Assembly: GCA_023423835.1 (NCBI GenBank)
Contig: JAFAEW010000131.1
Span: 1-18,168, forward strand
DNA length: 18,168 nucleotides
Direction: 5' to 3'
Source of the DNA: Bacteroidota bacterium
GTDB taxonomy: Bacteria; Bacteroidota; Bacteroidia; Chitinophagales; Chitinophagaceae
Below the pieces are notes generated by a model. The model was not told the origin of the DNA, did not search any database, and saw only the letters and a program-made list of their open reading frames with translations. A program made the translations under genes and the position numbers. Below are positions 14,724-18,168 of this stretch, in pieces (positions within the stretch are counted from its first letter, which is position 1; the number at the start of each line of letters is the position of its first letter).

Positions 14724-16127
14724 ATGAACAGATTTTTCATTTTCATACTCGCGGCCATATCTCCGCTTTTGATGGTAGCACAAACCATAAAACCGCTACC
14801 TCCATTACCCACCCAACAGCAGCTTGAATGGCATGAGATGGAATTTTATCTTTTCGTTCATTTCGGTCCCAACACCTTCACCGGTCTCGAATGGGGAAAG
14901 GGAAATGAGAAGACCGAAATTTTTAATCCATCCGATCTTGACTGCCGGCAATGGGCCCGTATTGCGAAACAGGCAGGAGTCCGCGGAATTATTATCACTG
15001 CAAAACACCATGATGGATTCTGTTTGTGGCCCAGCAAATTTTCCGATCATTCGGTTGCGCAAAGTCCGTGGAAAAACGGAAAAGGAGATGTGTTGAAAGA
15101 CCTGTCCGAAGCGTGTCGCGAATTCGGGCTAAAAATGGGCGTTTATCTTTCTCCATGGGACCGCAACCATCCTGACTACGGCAGCGATGCCTATAATGAT
15201 GTATTCGTGCATATGATGGAAGAAGTGGTGGAAAATTACGGCCCCTTCTTTGAGTTTTGGTGGGATGGCGCCAACGGCGAAGGGCCAAATGGCAAGACAC
15301 AGGAATACAACTGGAAGAAATTTATTTCAACCCTGCGCGAAATTGCCCCACAAACGCTCATCTTCAGCGATATTGGTCCGGATGTAAGATGGGTGGGGAA
15401 TGAAAAGGGATTTGCCGGAAAAACAAACTGGAATTTATTGAATACCGACGGCTTCACCCCAGGCGCGGGTTCTCCACCCTTTGATACCCTTACAACAGGC
15501 AATAAATATGGGAAAAACTGGATTCCCGCCGAATGTGATGTCAGCATCAGACCGGGTTGGTTTTATCATAAGGAGGAAGACAGTCTGGTAAAATCGGGAC
15601 CAACATTATTTCAGCTCTATCTTAAATCGGTGGGGAGAGGATCAAATCTTCTTTTGAATATTCCGCCCAATCCGAAAGGGCTTTTCTCCGCCGAGGATTC
15701 AACGGCACTAATGGAATTCCGGCGGTTGAAAGAATCTAATTTGGATAAGAATCACAACCTGATCAAATCCATTCTTATTGATGGGAAAAATGAAACCTCC
15801 GCTTTGTCCGACAATCTCAGTTCTACCTTCAGTAAGGCAGACCAACCGATAAATCTTGTTTTAGAAAATTCAGCAATGGTAAATTGCCTCATTCTACAGG
15901 AACCCATCGGACTGGGACAACGAATCAGCAGCTTTTCGGTTATCTTCCTGAAAGGAGATCTGCCGGTTGACTCGCTTGAGGCCACAACAATCGGGAGGAA
16001 AAGAATTCTCACTTTTCCTTCGAAAGAAGTGGATAAAATTGAAATTCGCATTACCGGTTCAAAAGCACTCCCGTTGCTGAGTGAGATCAAAGCATTAAAG
16101 ATCTCCGAGGAGATGATCGAAAAATAG
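14724..16127 (+). CDS. Alpha-L-fucosidase, glycoside hydrolase family 29
   Basis: A secreted enzyme that removes terminal alpha-L-fucose from glycans. The 467-residue product has a signal peptide (1-20, ending MVAQ). The GH29 barrel carries EFYLFVHFGPNTFTG (40-54), AKHHDGFCLW (93-102) with conserved H95/H96, GVYLSPWDRN (139-148) and the nucleophile D181 in FEFWWDGANG. The WWDGANG form resembles the GH29-B subfamily, which tends to prefer alpha-1,3/1,4-fucose of Lewis-type structures; this subfamily call is tentative. The C-terminal part (about 345-467) is a short beta-rich domain. A susC-like gene follows after 169 bases on the same strand, suggesting a glycan-use locus. Confidence 0.94.
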   Translation: MNRFFIFILAAISPLLMVAQTIKPLPPLPTQQQLEWHEMEFYLFVHFGPNTFTGLEWGKGNEKTEIFNPSDLDCRQWARIAKQAGVRGIIITAKHHDGFCLWPSKFSDHSVAQSPWKNGKGDVLKDLSEACREFGLKMGVYLSPWDRNHPDYGSDAYNDVFVHMMEEVVENYGPFFEFWWDGANGEGPNGKTQEYNWKKFISTLREIAPQTLIFSDIGPDVRWVGNEKGFAGKTNWNLLNTDGFTPGAGSPPFDTLTTGNKYGKNWIPAECDVSIRPGWFYHKEEDSLVKSGPTLFQLYLKSVGRGSNLLLNIPPNPKGLFSAEDSTALMEFRRLKESNLDKNHNLIKSILIDGKNETSALSDNLSSTFSKADQPINLVLENSAMVNCLILQEPIGLGQRISSFSVIFLKGDLPVDSLEATTIGRKRILTFPSKEVDKIEIRITGSKALPLLSEIKALKISEEMIEK

Positions 16128-16243
16128 TTTGGCAAAGCTGGTAAGTATCAGCCTAAATAGTGTGTCTCCGACAGGGAATCCTTAAGTCGAAGTAGAGCGG
16201 AAGAAAAAAAATGTTAATAAAAAAACCTGCGAAGTTTAAATTT

Positions 16244-16262
16244 TTGTGTATTTTGTACACAA
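16244..16262. promoter_or_regulatory. Operator-like dyad upstream of the susC-like gene
   Basis: TTGTGTA (16244-16250) and TACACAA (16256-16262) are perfect inverted copies around a five-base TTTTG spacer, giving a 19-base dyad 34 bases before the ATG. A near -7 element (TAATTTTA, 16269-16276, 7 of 8) lies just downstream, so the dyad would cover the -33 region. It has the size and symmetry of a dimeric regulator site. Confidence 0.45.
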
Positions 16263-16296
16263 TTTGCTTAATTTTATCATAAAATTTGCGCTTTAT

Positions 16297-18168
16297 ATGA
16301 ATACCAAAATGCTGAGAGTTCTTCTCCTTTTGCCTTTGTGCTTATGTTTTATGCAAATCGGCTGGAGCCAAAACAAGACAATAACCGGTACGGTAATGGA
16401 CGATCATGGAAATCCCGTGAATGGTGCTTCCGTATTGGTAAAGGGATCTACTACGGGAACAGCGACGGACCCGTCGGGAAATTTTAGCCTTAGTGTTCCT
16501 TCCTCTGCCACTACGCTCGTAATCAGTTCAGTTGGCTTTACCAATCAGGAAGTGAATATCGGGAATCAATCAACCCTGTCGGTTGTACTGGTGCCATCAA
16601 CCACCAATCTTTCCGAAGTGGTTGTGGTGGGATATGGTACCGCCAGGAAAAAAGATGTTACAGGCGCCGTAGCCAGTATCAGCAACAAAGATTTCAATGA
16701 AGGCGTGGTTACCTCTCCCGTTCAGCAGATCCAGGGAAAGGTTGCCGGTCTGGTAATCACACAGCCGGGTGGCGACCCCAATCAGAATGTTGTGATCCGC
16801 CTTAGAGGTCAAACTTCATTGACAGGCGGACAAACGCCGCTGATTGTGGTGGATGGTGTTCCCCTGGATGATCCCAATCAGATCATGAATATCCCTCCGG
16901 GAGATATCGCCTCCTACGACATCTTAAAAGATGCTTCGGCTGCCGCAATCTACGGATCAAGGGGTGCAAACGGGGTGATCATCATCAATACAAAGAAGGG
17001 AAGTGCCGGCAGAACACAAATTGATTACAGCGGATTTGTGGGAACCGAATCGCAGGCCAATAAGCTCGATTTCCTCACCGCCGATCAATATCGTGCACAA
17101 TTAGAACCGGGAAGCAGTTACGACAAGGGCGGCAATACCGACTGGCAGGATGCTATTACCCGCCGGGTGACAACTACGAGCCATAACATTGGAATTTCCG
17201 GAGGAAGCAATGGATTTTCCTATCGTGGTTCCGCATCCTATATTAATCAACCCGGTATTGTGATAAATTCTGGAAAAGAGGAGCTCGGTCTTCGTTTCAA
17301 TGCTCAACAGAAAGCGCTTGATGATAAACTCGATATCCAGATGGGCATTGTAAATTCAATCACCAACCGCAAATATGCCGATTACAATATTTTCCTCTAT
17401 GCATTGAATACGCCACCTACTTATCCTGTGTACAATCCGGATGGCACTTACTATGGTTATTATGATTTTAACCTTCAGAATCCTGTTGCTCAGCAAATGA
17501 TGCAGGTGAATAACGGAAAAGAAGTGCTCTCTTTATTATACGGAACTGTAAATTACGAGTTAATTAAAGGATTGGTTGTAGGGGCAACAGGTTCTTATTC
17601 CAATTCAAATTATCACTCTAATTTCTTCCAGCCCAGCCTTCCGCTCGGACCAGGAAATTCTAACGTAAACAATGGCAATCAGTATTCAAATAATCGCTAT
17701 TCAAAGAAAGGTGATCTTCATTTGAACTATTTAAAAGACGTGGGCGACCATTCGTTCAATTTAACCCTTGTTCATGAGTATAACGATTATAATTATACCG
17801 AATTCAGGGCCGCCGGACAGGAGTTTCTGATTGAAGAAAATCAGGAAAATTCATTGGGTAATGGTAATTCAGCCAGAAACTCAATTTCCTCATACCGTGA
17901 CGAATACCAATTGGCATCCTTCCTCGAAAGACTCGCCTACAACTACAAATCAAAATATTATTTGACAGTTAGTTTGAGGCAGGACGGTTCTTCCAAATTC
18001 GGTAAAAACAATCGCTGGGGTAACTTCCCGTCAATTTCCGGTGCATGGAGAATCAGTAAGGAAGAATTTATGAAAAATGTGGGATGGGTGAATGAATTGA
18101 AATTAAGCGCCGGTTATGGTGTTACAGGTAACCAGGATGCGATTGACCCCTACCGTACCCTTCTGCTG
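16297..18168 (+). CDS. SusC/RagA-family TonB-linked outer membrane protein (partial, 5' part)
   Basis: The first 624 residues of a TonB-dependent transporter for oligosaccharides or other large nutrients; the gene continues past the right edge (the family is about 1000 residues). A signal peptide (1-25, cut after WSQ) leads into a carboxypeptidase-regulatory-like domain (about 28-100: GTVMDDHGNPVNGASVLVKG). Next is the SusC-type LSEVVVVGYGTARKKDVTGAV segment (105-125), which includes the presumed TonB box, then the plug domain (VIRLRGQTS, 166-174; DILKDASAAAIYGSRGANG, 208-226) and the first barrel strands. There is no N-terminal STN domain, so it is not the type that signals to an anti-sigma factor. 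No susD is visible yet; it should follow if this is a complete pair. Confidence 0.95.
   Translation, partial: MNTKMLRVLLLLPLCLCFMQIGWSQNKTITGTVMDDHGNPVNGASVLVKGSTTGTATDPSGNFSLSVPSSATTLVISSVGFTNQEVNIGNQSTLSVVLVPSTTNLSEVVVVGYGTARKKDVTGAVASISNKDFNEGVVTSPVQQIQGKVAGLVITQPGGDPNQNVVIRLRGQTSLTGGQTPLIVVDGVPLDDPNQIMNIPPGDIASYDILKDASAAAIYGSRGANGVIIINTKKGSAGRTQIDYSGFVGTESQANKLDFLTADQYRAQLEPGSSYDKGGNTDWQDAITRRVTTTSHNIGISGGSNGFSYRGSASYINQPGIVINSGKEELGLRFNAQQKALDDKLDIQMGIVNSITNRKYADYNIFLYALNTPPTYPVYNPDGTYYGYYDFNLQNPVAQQMMQVNNGKEVLSLLYGTVNYELIKGLVVGATGSYSNSNYHSNFFQPSLPLGPGNSNVNNGNQYSNNRYSKKGDLHLNYLKDVGDHSFNLTLVHEYNDYNYTEFRAAGQEFLIEENQENSLGNGNSARNSISSYRDEYQLASFLERLAYNYKSKYYLTVSLRQDGSSKFGKNNRWGNFPSISGAWRISKEEFMKNVGWVNELKLSAGYGVTGNQDAIDPYRTLLL

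Noticed and set aside
16136..16153. Weak hairpin after the fucosidase gene
   Set aside because: The stem of six or seven pairs has a very small loop and no T-run; it is too weak to call a terminator.

Overview
The window reads as a chromosomal segment of a Bacteroidota bacterium, probably of the Chitinophagia/Sphingobacteriia side (phylum confident, class tentative). The evidence is a SusC/RagA-type TonB-linked outer-membrane protein, FabH, RpoN and PaaZ sequences of the Bacteroidota type, very weak Shine-Dalgarno sites, and several copies of the Bacteroidota -7 promoter element TAnnTTTG just upstream of genes. Both ends are cut: paaZ runs off the left edge and the susC-like gene runs off the right. 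I found no tRNA, rRNA, CRISPR array, insertion sequence or phage gene.

Layout. (1) 1-1294, minus: aldehyde-dehydrogenase part of PaaZ (phenylacetate catabolism), divergent from (2) a complete FabH-type ketoacyl synthase at 1446-2477, plus. FabH converges, with a 4-base overlap, on (3) a minus-strand pair rpoN (sigma-54) then a small multi-pass membrane protein, which carries a degenerate PAP2-phosphatase motif triad. (4) gcvT (4991-6082, plus) is divergent from rpoN across a 349-base gap. (5) 6143-8962, minus: a two-gene efflux operon, TolC-like outer-membrane factor then MacA/AcrA-like adaptor, closed by a clear intrinsic terminator and lacking its own inner-membrane transporter. (6) 9166-11748, plus: a tight four-gene operon of an unknown 158-aa soluble protein, a seven-helix membrane protein, a histidine kinase without a sensor domain and a NarL-type response regulator. 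It is separated from tolC by 203 bases holding three perfect inverted repeats. (7) 11750-13950, minus: namZ-like exo-muramidase (DUF1343) and fmt in one operon. (8) 14063-14518, plus: SlyD-like FKBP prolyl isomerase followed by a strong hairpin. (9) 14724-end, plus: secreted GH29 alpha-L-fucosidase and a SusC-like transporter, which may begin a polysaccharide utilisation locus.

How they work together. Most of the window is core metabolism and housekeeping (sigma-54, glycine cleavage, initiator-tRNA formylation, fatty-acid initiation). The parts with most room for new biology are the four-gene signalling operon, where the seven-helix protein is the obvious candidate sensor for a kinase with no input domain, the rpoN-linked PAP2-like membrane protein, and the dyad-rich control region between tolC and the signalling operon.
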